A DNA stretch of 39,141 bases from Gammaproteobacteria bacterium (GTDB lineage Bacteria > Pseudomonadota > Gammaproteobacteria > Arenicellales > JAANXG01), in NCBI GenBank assembly GCA_024639325.1, contig JAHEIO010000023.1, positions 9,249 through 48,389 of the forward strand, in the 5' to 3' direction. The stretch's first letter is position 1, and every line of letters starts with the position of its first letter. The notes under the pieces were generated by a model. It searched no databases. It saw nothing but the letters and a program-made list of their open reading frames with translations, and was not told the origin of the DNA. Shown here one piece after another: positions 26,258 to 34,935 of this stretch. The translations under genes were made by a program, and so were the position numbers.

Positions 26258-27763
26258 ATGAACGTTCTGGACCAACGGATCGAAAAAACGCTAAAGGCAA
26301 GGCACCCGATACTGTATCTGCACTCACCTGAAGAGGACCGGGTAATGCGGTCCCTGCAGAGAATCGCGGGTGAGGACGCGAAGATTCGGTGCTGGACCTG
26401 TACCCATGGGCTCGACGACAGCGAGGACCCGGCGACCACCGATCCAGCCGTGGCGCTGGAGGAGCTGATACGCGACCCGCGAGCGGGCTTTTTCGTGTTC
26501 AAGGACCTGACCCCTTTCATGGACGACCCCGCTCTGATTCGCGGGCTGCGCGACGCCTATTACACCCTGCGCTCCGTCAAGGGTGCGCACCTTTTCATCC
26601 TCTCGCCCGTGTTCTCCCTGCCTGAATCGCTGGCGAAGAATATCTACATCGTAGATATACCCCCGCCCTCGACCGACGACCTGGTTGATTTGACCAAGAA
26701 TATCGTCTCGCAGTACACGCAAAAGAACATTCCGGACAGCCTGCTTCGTGACATGGCGCTTTCCCTGAAAGGAATTACCATTTATGAGGCGGAGCATGTG
26801 CTGCATGCCGTGCTGAGCGGGCAGAAGCTCAGCCGGACCTCTTTGCTGGACGAGATCCGCGATACCAAGAAAACCATCGCGACCGGAGCGGGTTATCTTG
26901 AGTATGTTCCGAGCGACAAGAGACTCGATCACGTCGGGGGCCTGTCTTATCTTAAGACCTGGATAACAGAGCGGTCGACCATCTTCAATCAGCAGTCCAT
27001 AGACGAAGGACTGCCCGTTCCCAGGGGCATCCTGATCATGGGGGTAAGCGGCTGCGGCAAGAGTCTGTGCGCCAAGGTCGTGGCAAATATTTGGAACGTT
27101 CCGCTGTTCAGACTGGACATGAACCTGGTTTTCTCGAACATCTACGGCAATCCGGAGGCGGCATTTCACAAAGCCCTTCGCGCTATCGAGTCTCTGGCGC
27201 CCGCGGTGCTTTGGATCGACGAGATCGAAAACGGCCTGGGTTTCACCGAGAGAACCAACACCATCCAGTCGCACATCTTTTCCGCGTTTTTGACGTGGAT
27301 GCAGGAGAAACCACCGCTAGTATTCGTCGCCGCGACGGCAAACCGAATCGAGATCCTGCCCGCCGAACTTATCCGCAAGGGCCGGTTCGACCAGGTGTTC
27401 TTCGTCGATCTGCCCGACGATGAAGAACGGCAGGAGCTGTTCCGGATACATCTCGAGAGCAACGGTGCCGATCCGGAAAAATTCAAAATGAAATCATTGA
27501 TGCTGGAGACCAAGGGTTGGAACGGTGCGGAAATCGAGCAGGTCGTGATCGCCGCGCGAATTCGCGCTCACAAGGAAAATCGGGCATTCAATACCCGCGA
27601 CATAGCGGATCTCGCTCGAATGATGGTACCTTTGTCCAGAACCATGAAGGAACAAATCAAGATCCTAAAAGACTGGGCTTGGGACCGCGCAACACCCGCA
27701 TCGAAGGGGCGGGGTACAGACTTTTCCATACTCGAAGCGGAGAAGACAAGCAGCGCCTCCTGA
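26258..27763 (+). CDS. Ycf46-like AAA ATPase
   Basis: This is a 501-residue AAA-family ATPase. The first 215 residues are a degenerate AAA-like domain without a P-loop (starting with LKARHPILYLHSPEEDRV and FVFKDLTPFM), as in Ycf46 proteins. The C-terminal AAA module has Walker A GVSGCGKS (262-269), Walker B VLWIDEIE (around 317-324), sensor region VAATANRIEILP and arginine-finger region IRKGRFDQVFFVDLP. Ycf46 was first known from plastid and cyanobacterial genomes, where it affects CO2 use in photosynthesis. Its role in non-photosynthetic bacteria is unknown. It stands alone on the plus strand and has no clear operon partner. Good confidence on the family, none on the target. Confidence 0.9.
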   Translation: MNVLDQRIEKTLKARHPILYLHSPEEDRVMRSLQRIAGEDAKIRCWTCTHGLDDSEDPATTDPAVALEELIRDPRAGFFVFKDLTPFMDDPALIRGLRDAYYTLRSVKGAHLFILSPVFSLPESLAKNIYIVDIPPPSTDDLVDLTKNIVSQYTQKNIPDSLLRDMALSLKGITIYEAEHVLHAVLSGQKLSRTSLLDEIRDTKKTIATGAGYLEYVPSDKRLDHVGGLSYLKTWITERSTIFNQQSIDEGLPVPRGILIMGVSGCGKSLCAKVVANIWNVPLFRLDMNLVFSNIYGNPEAAFHKALRAIESLAPAVLWIDEIENGLGFTERTNTIQSHIFSAFLTWMQEKPPLVFVAATANRIEILPAELIRKGRFDQVFFVDLPDDEERQELFRIHLESNGADPEKFKMKSLMLETKGWNGAEIEQVVIAARIRAHKENRAFNTRDIADLARMMVPLSRTMKEQIKILKDWAWDRATPASKGRGTDFSILEAEKTSSAS

Positions 27764-27798
27764 ACCATTCCGATCAATGAACCATTGAAATCTGCGGG

Positions 27799-29061
27799 CT
27801 AGCGGTATAAATGCTCCCGGGTCCAGGGCACATCATTGTTCACGCCTCGATTGAACAAGACCTGAAAGAGCTGAAGTTCACCCGTCCGGAACGCCGCAAT
27901 GGAACCGCACAGGTAAAGCCGCCAGGCGCGCACGAAGATAACGTCGAACATTCGTTGAATCGTATCTATGTTCTCTTCGTACCGCTGCGCCCAGTCCTCC
28001 AGGGTCTTTGCATAGTGGAGCCTCAAGTTTTCAACGTCCAGAACCGAAAAATTGAAGGGCTCGAAGATGTCCATCATCTCCTTTATAGTCGGCGGGTAAG
28101 CACCGGGGAATATTCGCTTTTCTACCCATATGTTCATCGGGCGAGGTCTGTTTCGCCCGATACTGTGTATCAGTCCCCGCCCCTCCTTGCGCAGGCATCT
28201 GTCGATCACCCCGCCCAACGTTTGGAAATTTTCCGCGCCGACGTGTTCGAGCATCCCAACCGAAACGAATACATCGCACTTGCCACTGGCGTTTCGATAG
28301 TCGTCCTCGATGTACTGAACCTGGTCCTGTAGTCCTGCCTCTCTGGCCTTGTCCTGGGCGAACCTGATCTGTTCGTGGGAAATGTTGAAGGCCCGAACCT
28401 TTGCACCATATTCCCTGGCCATGAACAGCCCCAGACCACCCCAGCCACAGCCGGCCTCCATGACCTCGTCGCCGGGTTTCAGCTGCAACTTCCTGCATAC
28501 GTGATCGAGTTTAGCCCGCTGTGCCTGCTCCAGGGTTCTTTCGGCGTTCTCGTAATAAGCGCATGTATACTGCATGTGATCCCGATCGAGCCACAATCTG
28601 TAGAATTCATTGCTCAGATCGTAGTGGTGATGGATATTGTCTTTGGAACCGGACAGATTGTTGGACTTTGCCCGGCCAAACACGTTGACGAGTTTACCCA
28701 GCATCGAGCGTTCCGCTAGAAAATCCGGCCTATGCGTCGTACCAATTTCCGCCAGGCGCACCAGGTCACCCTCGACTTCGAGCGATCCGAGGCTGTATGC
28801 CTCTCCCAGATTCCGGTCCGGATTGGTCAGGACGCCCCATAATGTCTTTCTGTTCCTGAACCGCAGCAGTAACTCAGGTTTGCCTGTGTAGGCCTGAATC
28901 CTTTGACCGTCCCACAGCTCAAATTCCACCGGAGCATCTTCCATTATGGTGAGCAGCCAGCGAGCCGCCTTGATCTCGAGCGCCGACGGTTTCCAGGATT
29001 CGTACACCGACTCCTGCGCCCTTCCAAAATTGAGGGGAGATTCTTTGCTATTGACAGACAT
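27799..29061 (-). CDS. cfa: Cyclopropane-fatty-acyl-phospholipid synthase
   Basis: Cfa adds a methylene group from S-adenosylmethionine across double bonds of membrane phospholipid chains, typically in stationary or acid stress. The 420-residue protein has the N-terminal lipid-interacting part and the class I methyltransferase domain with EAGCGWGG (202-209), IHHHYDLSNEFYRLWLD upstream and SVGMLEHVG. MQYTCAYY is the substrate-site stretch. The C-terminal WRLYLCGSIAAFRTGELQLFQVLF also fits. It has a candidate promoter with -35 TTGTCA. The stop TAG is in a GCGGGCTAG sequence that resembles one MITE end, but no second end is found. Confidence 0.96.
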   Translation of the reverse strand: MSVNSKESPLNFGRAQESVYESWKPSALEIKAARWLLTIMEDAPVEFELWDGQRIQAYTGKPELLLRFRNRKTLWGVLTNPDRNLGEAYSLGSLEVEGDLVRLAEIGTTHRPDFLAERSMLGKLVNVFGRAKSNNLSGSKDNIHHHYDLSNEFYRLWLDRDHMQYTCAYYENAERTLEQAQRAKLDHVCRKLQLKPGDEVMEAGCGWGGLGLFMAREYGAKVRAFNISHEQIRFAQDKAREAGLQDQVQYIEDDYRNASGKCDVFVSVGMLEHVGAENFQTLGGVIDRCLRKEGRGLIHSIGRNRPRPMNIWVEKRIFPGAYPPTIKEMMDIFEPFNFSVLDVENLRLHYAKTLEDWAQRYEENIDTIQRMFDVIFVRAWRLYLCGSIAAFRTGELQLFQVLFNRGVNNDVPWTREHLYR

Positions 29062-29090
29062 CTTTTAATTCACGGGATTTGCTCGACAAC

Positions 29091-29119
29091 ATCCTAATGA
29101 TTACGCGCTCGATTGACAA
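29091..29119 (-). promoter_or_regulatory. Candidate cfa promoter
   Basis: On the minus strand TTGTCA (29119-29114) and TAGGAT (29096-29091) are 17 bp apart. Transcription would start near 29084, about 23 nt before the cfa ATG. The rest of the 219-bp gap to the upstream gene has only a small CTGAG/CTCAG inverted repeat near 29218 and no gene. Confidence 0.45.
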
Positions 29120-29280
29120 TATTTCCAGGTACGGGAAAGGTGCGAATGGCCCCGGGCATCCGAACAACTTGATCAAACTATGCGCCGACGACCTGACTAT
29201 TACGCTACAGGCTCGGGCTGAGACCAGACTCAGGACCGCTCAGCCGGCGATTTTCGGGACCTCGTCTCGCATACACGCTA

Positions 29281-29643
29281 TTAATCGTTGATGAACTCAA
29301 CGCGCTCAGCCTCCCCCAGTACAACGGATTTGCCGTCAAGGGACTCAAACCGGCTGCCTTTGATTGATTTCTTATAGGCCTTGTAGACGGTGACGTTGCT
29401 GCTGTTGCCGTCGATAACACGAATTGTCACGATCTTGTGAGCCTGCTGCCACTGGTAGGTGAAGATAACAGCAGAAACGATCAGCAGCGCCGCAACGAAT
29501 CCGTAGGCCCCGTAGCGACCGATCGGGCTCGTAGCCGTGGTGGCCGCAACAGAAGCCGTCTTTTGGGGCACCCGGCGTTTGATGCGATAAAACGCATAGA
29601 CTGCGAAAACGACCAGGGCCGTGAAAAGGATCTTTGTCAGCAT
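29281..29643 (-). CDS. Small membrane protein of unknown function (radical SAM operon)
   Basis: This is a 120-residue protein. Two membrane segments are evident: residues 3-19 (an uninterrupted hydrophobic start TKILFTALVVFAVYAFY) and about 47-65 (YGFVAALLIVSAVIFTYQW). The loop between is basic (RIKRRVPQK). A soluble C-terminal half follows with IVTIRVIDGNSSNVTVYKAYKKSIKG, which looks like a beta-rich domain, and LDGKSVVLGEAERVEFIN at the end. I do not recognise the family. It is 13 bp downstream of the radical SAM gene and should be in the same transcript. Confidence 0.75.
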   Translation of the reverse strand: MLTKILFTALVVFAVYAFYRIKRRVPQKTASVAATTATSPIGRYGAYGFVAALLIVSAVIFTYQWQQAHKIVTIRVIDGNSSNVTVYKAYKKSIKGSRFESLDGKSVVLGEAERVEFIND

Positions 29644-29656
29644 AGTGGACTATTAC

Positions 29657-30754
29657 TCATAATGGCAACGCTTGCTGGCCGTGCGGCGGTCTGAAGTGCC
29701 GCGTATCCAGCGGCATCTTGCCGACGTTCAATTTCAGCCGGCTGCATTGCAGTCGGAATCTCCGAGCAAGCAGATCCGCGAAAGGTCCGGTACCGCTTTT
29801 GCGATGGTCGAAATCCGCGTCATAGTCACGCCCACCGCGCGATTGCCGCACCAGGTTCATGACGTGATCCGCTTTTCCGGAGAAATGCTGCTGCAGCCAC
29901 TCCCGGAACAGGTCCTTTAATTCCCATGGCAGGCGCAGAAGCGTATAACTCGCATAGTCGGCACCGCGCGCCGCGCCCTCCCGCATAATCGACTCCAATT
30001 CGTGATCCGTCAGCGCAGGAATAACCGGCGCTACAGACAGGTGAACCGGAACCCCAGCCTCAGAAAGCGTCGAGACGACGCGGAGCCTGCGGCTTGGTGC
30101 GGCGGCGCGCGGTTCAAGCCTGCGTGCCACGGTCTTATCGAGCGTAGTCAATGACACGCTTACCACGACCAGACGCCGGCTGGCCAGCTTGATCAGCAGA
30201 TCCAGGTCCCGCTCGACCATGCCGGACTTCGTTGTAATCGTCACCGGTTGTTGCGTGTCCAGACAAAGTTCCAGAATTCCGCGTGTAAGGCCGAACCGCT
30301 TTTCTATGGGCTGGTATGGGTCGGTGTTAGTGCCCAATGCCAGAACATCGCACCGGTAATCCAAGGCGCTAAGTTCGCACTTCAACTGATCTACCACCCG
30401 GGGCTTGTAAAAAAGCCTGCTTTCGAAATCGAGGCCCGGAGACAATCCCAGGTAGGAATGAGAGGGCCGTGCATAACAATATATACAACCGTGCTCACAT
30501 CCGCGGTATGCATTGACCGATTGATCGAACGGGACATCGGGGGAGGCGTTTCTGGAAATCACGGACCTGCTCCGGTCTTCGGCGACGGTCGTGCGGAGCG
30601 GCACGGTTTCCTCTTCAAGATCCCAGCCGTCGTCGAATTCGTCACGGCGCACCGATTCGAAGCGACCCTCGGCATTGGATAGCGCGCCCCGACCCTTGGT
30701 GGATTTGGGCGCAAATATTGTCACGGCAACTGGTTTACCAAAGCCCTTAACCAA
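29657..30754 (-). CDS. PA0069-family radical SAM protein
   Basis: This is a radical SAM protein of the PA0069/Rv2578c family (spore-photoproduct-lyase-like fold), with unknown substrate. The [4Fe-4S] motif is CEHGCIYC (C86, C90, C93). The family start signature KGRGALSNAEGRFE is near residue 19, and NAYRGCEHGCIYCYARPSHSYLG is diagnostic. LALGTNTDPYQPIEK and SGMVERDLDLL also match. The start is uncertain: the TTG at 30754 follows a stop closely, and a GTG at 30724 would give a 10-residue shorter protein. Length is 365 residues with the TTG. It is flanked in the same direction by two small membrane protein genes, with gaps of 9 and 13 bp. Confidence 0.88.
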   Translation of the reverse strand: MVKGFGKPVAVTIFAPKSTKGRGALSNAEGRFESVRRDEFDDGWDLEEETVPLRTTVAEDRSRSVISRNASPDVPFDQSVNAYRGCEHGCIYCYARPSHSYLGLSPGLDFESRLFYKPRVVDQLKCELSALDYRCDVLALGTNTDPYQPIEKRFGLTRGILELCLDTQQPVTITTKSGMVERDLDLLIKLASRRLVVVSVSLTTLDKTVARRLEPRAAAPSRRLRVVSTLSEAGVPVHLSVAPVIPALTDHELESIMREGAARGADYASYTLLRLPWELKDLFREWLQQHFSGKADHVMNLVRQSRGGRDYDADFDHRKSGTGPFADLLARRFRLQCSRLKLNVGKMPLDTRHFRPPHGQQALPL

Positions 30755-30763
30755 GACTTCGGT

Positions 30764-31252
30764 TTACTTTTGCGCTTTGACGTACTGAATCCGAAAGTTC
30801 CATACCAAATGTCCCTGGGGCCGCATGGGCGGGAAAATAAACTGGTGAGTGATGTCGCGAGCCTGCCGGGCCGGCACGACTATTTGAATTTCCTGCTCCT
30901 GCTGGCCTACGATCACACAGTTTTGATCTTCTTCCTTGGAAGGACAATCCGAGGCGTTGAGTTCAAGGCCAACCGCTGTCAGAACATGCTCCGGCGACCC
31001 GTTCAGCACTCGTGCAAACATCTGATAGCTGTTACCGTAGGTTACGTCTACCTTGAAATTGACCAGATTTATCTGCTCGGTGGAAATCAGGTCGGAACGC
31101 GTGCCCTCGTAGAACTCGGCGTACCAGATGATGAGCACCAAGCCGAGGACCAGCGTAACGAGGAAGATGATAATAGAAGTCCTGTACCCGAATGTGATGA
31201 TCAGATATCCGGTTACGAGGGCCAGTGCGACTACCAGTAGTATCCAGGCCAT
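30764..31252 (-). CDS. Membrane protein with FxLYD-like C-terminal domain
   Basis: This is a 162-residue protein with two adjacent membrane segments (residues 3-20 and 26-44). A soluble C-terminal domain follows. It contains ARVLNGSPEHVLTAVGLEL, a DCP...C pair (two Cys) and VVPARQARDITHQFIFPPM. This pattern fits FxLYD-like domains of other small membrane proteins, although I cannot confirm the family. It is the first gene of a probable three-gene operon, 9 bp before the radical SAM gene, and is divergent from the GspE-like gene across about 150 bp. An upstream TTGACG could be the -35 of its promoter, but the -10 is poor. Confidence 0.75.
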   Translation of the reverse strand: MAWILLVVALALVTGYLIITFGYRTSIIIFLVTLVLGLVLIIWYAEFYEGTRSDLISTEQINLVNFKVDVTYGNSYQMFARVLNGSPEHVLTAVGLELNASDCPSKEEDQNCVIVGQQEQEIQIVVPARQARDITHQFIFPPMRPQGHLVWNFRIQYVKAQK

Positions 31253-31398
31253 CCAATCACTCTATGCCAACTGAAATTAGGGAAACGACGATTGGAAGCC
31301 GGTCCTAAAACAACACAAACCGTGCGTCAATATCGGACCCGCCCCCGCGGCAAATACCATACCATATAAACATACCCGCCTTAAAAAAATCGTTGATC

Positions 31399-31407
31399 TG
31401 CTATGAT
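31399..31407 (+). promoter_or_regulatory. Candidate extended -10 promoter of the GspE-like gene
   Basis: TGCTATGAT (31399-31407) is an extended -10 element (TGn followed by TATGAT). The -35 position holds CCTTAA, a weak match, which is acceptable for an extended -10 promoter. Transcription would begin near 31414, at the ATG at 31415. An ATG inside the -10 box at 31403 could then not be used. Confidence 0.4.
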
Positions 31408-31414
31408 ATACACC

Positions 31415-33226
31415 ATGCAGGAGACTTCAGTCGTAAATGCGGCAGACGGCAGGGTGCAGTCCCTTGAAATGCGGGGTCTGCTGGAAGAGCTGGTGTTGGA
31501 TGGATATATATCCCAGCCCGATGCGAAGCGTATCCACATGGTGTCGCGGGCAAAAGACCTGTCAAAAATTCACCCGCTGGTCGCCATCGCTGACCAGCGG
31601 CCCGCCGATGTGCGACACCCGGGAAAAACGATCCAGCTGGATCAGCTCGTGGAGTGGCTGGCCGGAAAGGTCGACATGCCCTACGAACGAATCGATCCGC
31701 TCAAGCTCGACGTCACCGCCCTGACAAAAGTCATTTCCCACGCTTACGCGTCGGCAAGAAAAATACTTCCTTTGAGAGTCACCCGGGATTCGGTTGTCAT
31801 TGCGACGGCCAATCCCTTCTCGCACGAGTGGCGCGATGAACTGACTCAGCTGTTGCGCAAGGAAATCATTATGGTGCTGGCGAGCCCGCTGGAAATAGCG
31901 CGCTACACCCAAGAGTTCTATCAGCTCGCCAAGTCGTTGAAGATCGCGACACGCCGGGACACCACAGGCAGCGTTCAACTCATACAGAATCTGGAACAAC
32001 TGGTCGAACTTGGCCGCGCGGGAAATCTGGACGCCGAAAGTCATCATGTCGTGCATATCGTCGACTGGCTGCTGCAGTACGCGTTCGAGCAGCGCGCCTC
32101 GGATATACACCTGGAACCAAGACGTGATAAGGCTTATGTGCGCTTCCGCATCGATGGCGTACTGCACCGCGTATACCAGGTCCCGGTAAACGTGATGTCC
32201 GCCATCGTGGGCCGGATAAAAACCCTGGGTCGAATGGATATCTCCGAAAAGCGCAGGCCGCTGGATGGCAGGTTGAAAACGAAAACGCCCAATGGCCAGG
32301 AAATCGAGCTCCGTCTGTCCACGGTACCCACCGCCCTGGGGGAAAAACTGGTCATGCGCGTGTTCGACCCCGAGGTGCTGCGGCGCGACCACCATCAACT
32401 CGGGCTTTCCGAGCAGGAACTCGGAATCTGGCGTGAACTGGTCAGCCAGCCCCACGGCATAGTCCTGGTCACCGGGCCCACCGGCTCGGGTAAGACGACC
32501 ACCTTGTATTCTACACTGCGTCAAATCGCCTCTCCGGAAATCAACGTCTGCACGGTCGAGGACCCGATCGAAATGGTCGAACCATCGTTCAACCAGATTC
32601 AGGTGCATCCGGGCATCGACCTTACTTTCGCCGCAGGCATCAGGGCACTGCTGCGTCAGGACCCCGACGTAATCATGGTCGGTGAAATCCGCGACCTCGA
32701 AACCGCCGACATGGCGGTGCAGGCCGCACTGACCGGACACCTGGTGCTGTCTACACTGCACACCAACGATGCCCCCTCGGCTATTACCCGGCTACTGGAG
32801 ATCGGCATTCCCGCCTATCTGATCAATGCAACGGTTCTCGGGATCGTGGCGCAGAGGTTGGTACGCACGCTGTGCCCGCAGTGCAAGAAAATATATGATG
32901 TTGACGAGGCGGCTTGGAAGGATCTGACCCGGCCCTGGAAAGTTCAACTGCCGACCGGCGCCTATACGCAACAAGGCTGCATCGAATGCAGAAATACCGG
33001 ATACATGGGACGCATCGGCTTGTACGAAATGCTCAAGATCACACCCGAGCTGCGGCATCTCGTCAATCCGGATGCCGACGCCGCGGCGATACGGGAACAG
33101 GGCATCAAACAGGGAATGCAACCCCTGCGCATAAGTGGCGCCCGCAAGATAACCCAGGGTATCACCACTATCAGCGAGGTAATGCGGGTCATACCAAGGC
33201 TCGGTGACAGCGGCGAAATCAGCTGA
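31415..33226 (+). CDS. GspE/PilB-family secretion or pilus assembly ATPase, isolated
   Basis: This is a 603-residue (from 31415) ATPase of the type II secretion/type IV pilus family. The N-terminal region includes the MshE-N-like module with LLEELVLDGYISQPDAKRI. The ATPase core has ASDIHLEP, VRFRIDGVLHRV, Walker A GPTGSGKT, the Asp box VCTVEDPIE, Walker B DPDVIMVGEIRD and the His box GHLVLSTLHTNDA. The zinc-binding loop is C-x2-C followed by C-x2-C (LCPQCKK and GCIECRNTGYMGR). All catalytic motifs are intact. No gspF/pilC, pseudopilin or secretin gene is in the window, so the ATPase must act with components encoded elsewhere. An ATG 12 bp upstream lies in the candidate -10 box. Confidence 0.9.
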   Translation: MQETSVVNAADGRVQSLEMRGLLEELVLDGYISQPDAKRIHMVSRAKDLSKIHPLVAIADQRPADVRHPGKTIQLDQLVEWLAGKVDMPYERIDPLKLDVTALTKVISHAYASARKILPLRVTRDSVVIATANPFSHEWRDELTQLLRKEIIMVLASPLEIARYTQEFYQLAKSLKIATRRDTTGSVQLIQNLEQLVELGRAGNLDAESHHVVHIVDWLLQYAFEQRASDIHLEPRRDKAYVRFRIDGVLHRVYQVPVNVMSAIVGRIKTLGRMDISEKRRPLDGRLKTKTPNGQEIELRLSTVPTALGEKLVMRVFDPEVLRRDHHQLGLSEQELGIWRELVSQPHGIVLVTGPTGSGKTTTLYSTLRQIASPEINVCTVEDPIEMVEPSFNQIQVHPGIDLTFAAGIRALLRQDPDVIMVGEIRDLETADMAVQAALTGHLVLSTLHTNDAPSAITRLLEIGIPAYLINATVLGIVAQRLVRTLCPQCKKIYDVDEAAWKDLTRPWKVQLPTGAYTQQGCIECRNTGYMGRIGLYEMLKITPELRHLVNPDADAAAIREQGIKQGMQPLRISGARKITQGITTISEVMRVIPRLGDSGEIS

Positions 33227-33274
33227 CCCCTGATCCGGCCTCCACCGGTTCCATGGGTCGATGTTTGCATTGTT

Positions 33275-34924
33275 CTATTCGTGTTTGATCCGGGCCTCGA
33301 CATCGGCCAGGAGATCGGCCCCGTAGGCACTTTTCAGGACCAATGTCAGCGCACACGAGCCATGAGCCAGCAGCGCATCATGGAACGATTTCAGCGATTC
33401 CGGTGACGAGTCCTGAAGCACCATCTCCCGCGCCGCGCTGATCATCGCCCATCCGGTTGCATACCCCATCGGAACCGTTGGAGCACGGCTGTACCAGGTC
33501 GCTTCTCCAAGCGCTTGTACCGCCGAAAAACCCAGACGCTCGGTCATCATGGAGACCGCGTCTTCGATCGCCAGCCCCCGGGTCTGCATGCCCACGTCGA
33601 GCACGATCCGCAGCGCCCGCCACAACCTGTCTCGCAACAGAACGAACTCACTTTCCGGTTGACCCAGAAAACCGGACTCGAACATCAACTGTTCACAATA
33701 CAGCGCCCAGCCTTCGTACAAGGTTGCCGATCTGTTCAACAATCTCGCCAGCGACCGCGCGGCGGGATGACGGTTCGCGGTAGTAAACTGCAGATGGTGG
33801 CCAGGATATCCTTCATGTACGCTTGTGTGCGACATCGCGAGCAGGCTGTGCCTCGCCAGCGTCTCCTCGTCCGCTGCCGGCGTAATGAAGTAGTGACCGC
33901 GCTGGAGAGCATCGTCGGGGTTCGGCGGCTCATAGGCGGCGAAGGGAATCTTGTGCCTGAGAAACAGCGGCGTCTCCTCGACGCACAGCGTTTCGTTGTC
34001 CGGGAAACTTACCAGATCATGCGACCTGGTGAAGTCTCTGGCAAACTCCATCTGCTGACGGTAAACAGACACCAAACTTTCTTGTCCAGCGACGCTGGTC
34101 CGTATCCGCTGCTCGAGCGCGGCAAGATCCTCGCCCCCGGTAAGCCGGCGGCACACCTGTATAAGTTCACGCGCCGTGTGATCGAACAACCGGTTGCCGA
34201 ATTCATGCAGGTCCTCGGACTGGACATCCAGGAAATGGCGGTACTTCAGAAGATGGGAAAACCGCTTGTGGCCGACGGCAAAGTCTCCCACGGCCCTGGC
34301 TCCGATATCCTGCTCGAGGAACCGGGCGTAGTGTTGAAAAGTGTCCACCGCATCGGCAATCAGCGCATCGAGGTCCGGCAGCTCACCCATATGTTCCTTG
34401 ACCCTGGCGTTGTCGGTCAGGGCCTCGAGATACAGCACCCCCGATTCCACGGCAGTAATCGCCGACTCCAACCACCGCGCGGGGATCCGCTCCCTGTCCT
34501 GCCCGATATAGTGCCTGGCGTTGAGCAGGTATTCCGGGATGCCGGCAAGGCGCCGCTTGAGAGCCGAGGCAAAATCATCGGTGTGGCGTATCGTGAGCTG
34601 ATGAATGGCTTCCAGCGGTAGAAACTTTTCAGGATCCCGCTTGCGCCAGTCGTGATCCACTATTTGCTCCATTTCCAGGAACGCCGCACCTCGCATGAGC
34701 TGCAGATCCAAGTCGTCATCCGGACCCAGATCCGTTTCATCCATTTCTTCCAGTGCATCCAGCAGCTTTTCGTTCAACGACAACAATGCTCCCTGCTCCT
34801 CGTCGCTGTACGGCCGGAGCAGGTGTTCGTAACCCATTACTCCCGCATCCAGTGCAGCCTCGGGGTGGTATCGGAACCATGCGCGGTAGTAGTCGTCCCG
34901 TATTTGAGCGAACATATCTGACAT
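33275..34924 (-). CDS. DUF885 family putative metallopeptidase
   Basis: This is a 549-residue cytoplasmic protein of DUF885. The zinc-site signature HEGYPGHH (370-377) and the downstream LYEGWALYCEQL with E404 match the family, which is distantly related to M32/M3-type metallopeptidases. The C-terminal PTVPMGYATGWAMISAAREM is also conserved. Substrate is unknown; many members are annotated as putative carboxypeptidases. No signal peptide is seen. It follows the osmC gene by 11 bp and is likely the last gene of the trp unit. It faces the GspE-like gene tail to tail. Confidence 0.88.
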   Translation of the reverse strand: MSDMFAQIRDDYYRAWFRYHPEAALDAGVMGYEHLLRPYSDEEQGALLSLNEKLLDALEEMDETDLGPDDDLDLQLMRGAAFLEMEQIVDHDWRKRDPEKFLPLEAIHQLTIRHTDDFASALKRRLAGIPEYLLNARHYIGQDRERIPARWLESAITAVESGVLYLEALTDNARVKEHMGELPDLDALIADAVDTFQHYARFLEQDIGARAVGDFAVGHKRFSHLLKYRHFLDVQSEDLHEFGNRLFDHTARELIQVCRRLTGGEDLAALEQRIRTSVAGQESLVSVYRQQMEFARDFTRSHDLVSFPDNETLCVEETPLFLRHKIPFAAYEPPNPDDALQRGHYFITPAADEETLARHSLLAMSHTSVHEGYPGHHLQFTTANRHPAARSLARLLNRSATLYEGWALYCEQLMFESGFLGQPESEFVLLRDRLWRALRIVLDVGMQTRGLAIEDAVSMMTERLGFSAVQALGEATWYSRAPTVPMGYATGWAMISAAREMVLQDSSPESLKSFHDALLAHGSCALTLVLKSAYGADLLADVEARIKHE

Positions 34925-34935
34925 TGCACTAAGCG

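Noticed and set aside
27788-27801. GCGGGCTAG at the cfa stop, resembling one end of the MITE-like element
   Set aside because: Only about 9 bp match closely and no second inverted end is found nearby.
31562-32761. 399-residue minus-strand frame
   Set aside because: It is opposite the conserved ATPase core of the GspE-like gene and is a shadow.
33515-34621. 368-residue plus-strand frame
   Set aside because: It is opposite the DUF885 gene, which has its full set of family motifs.
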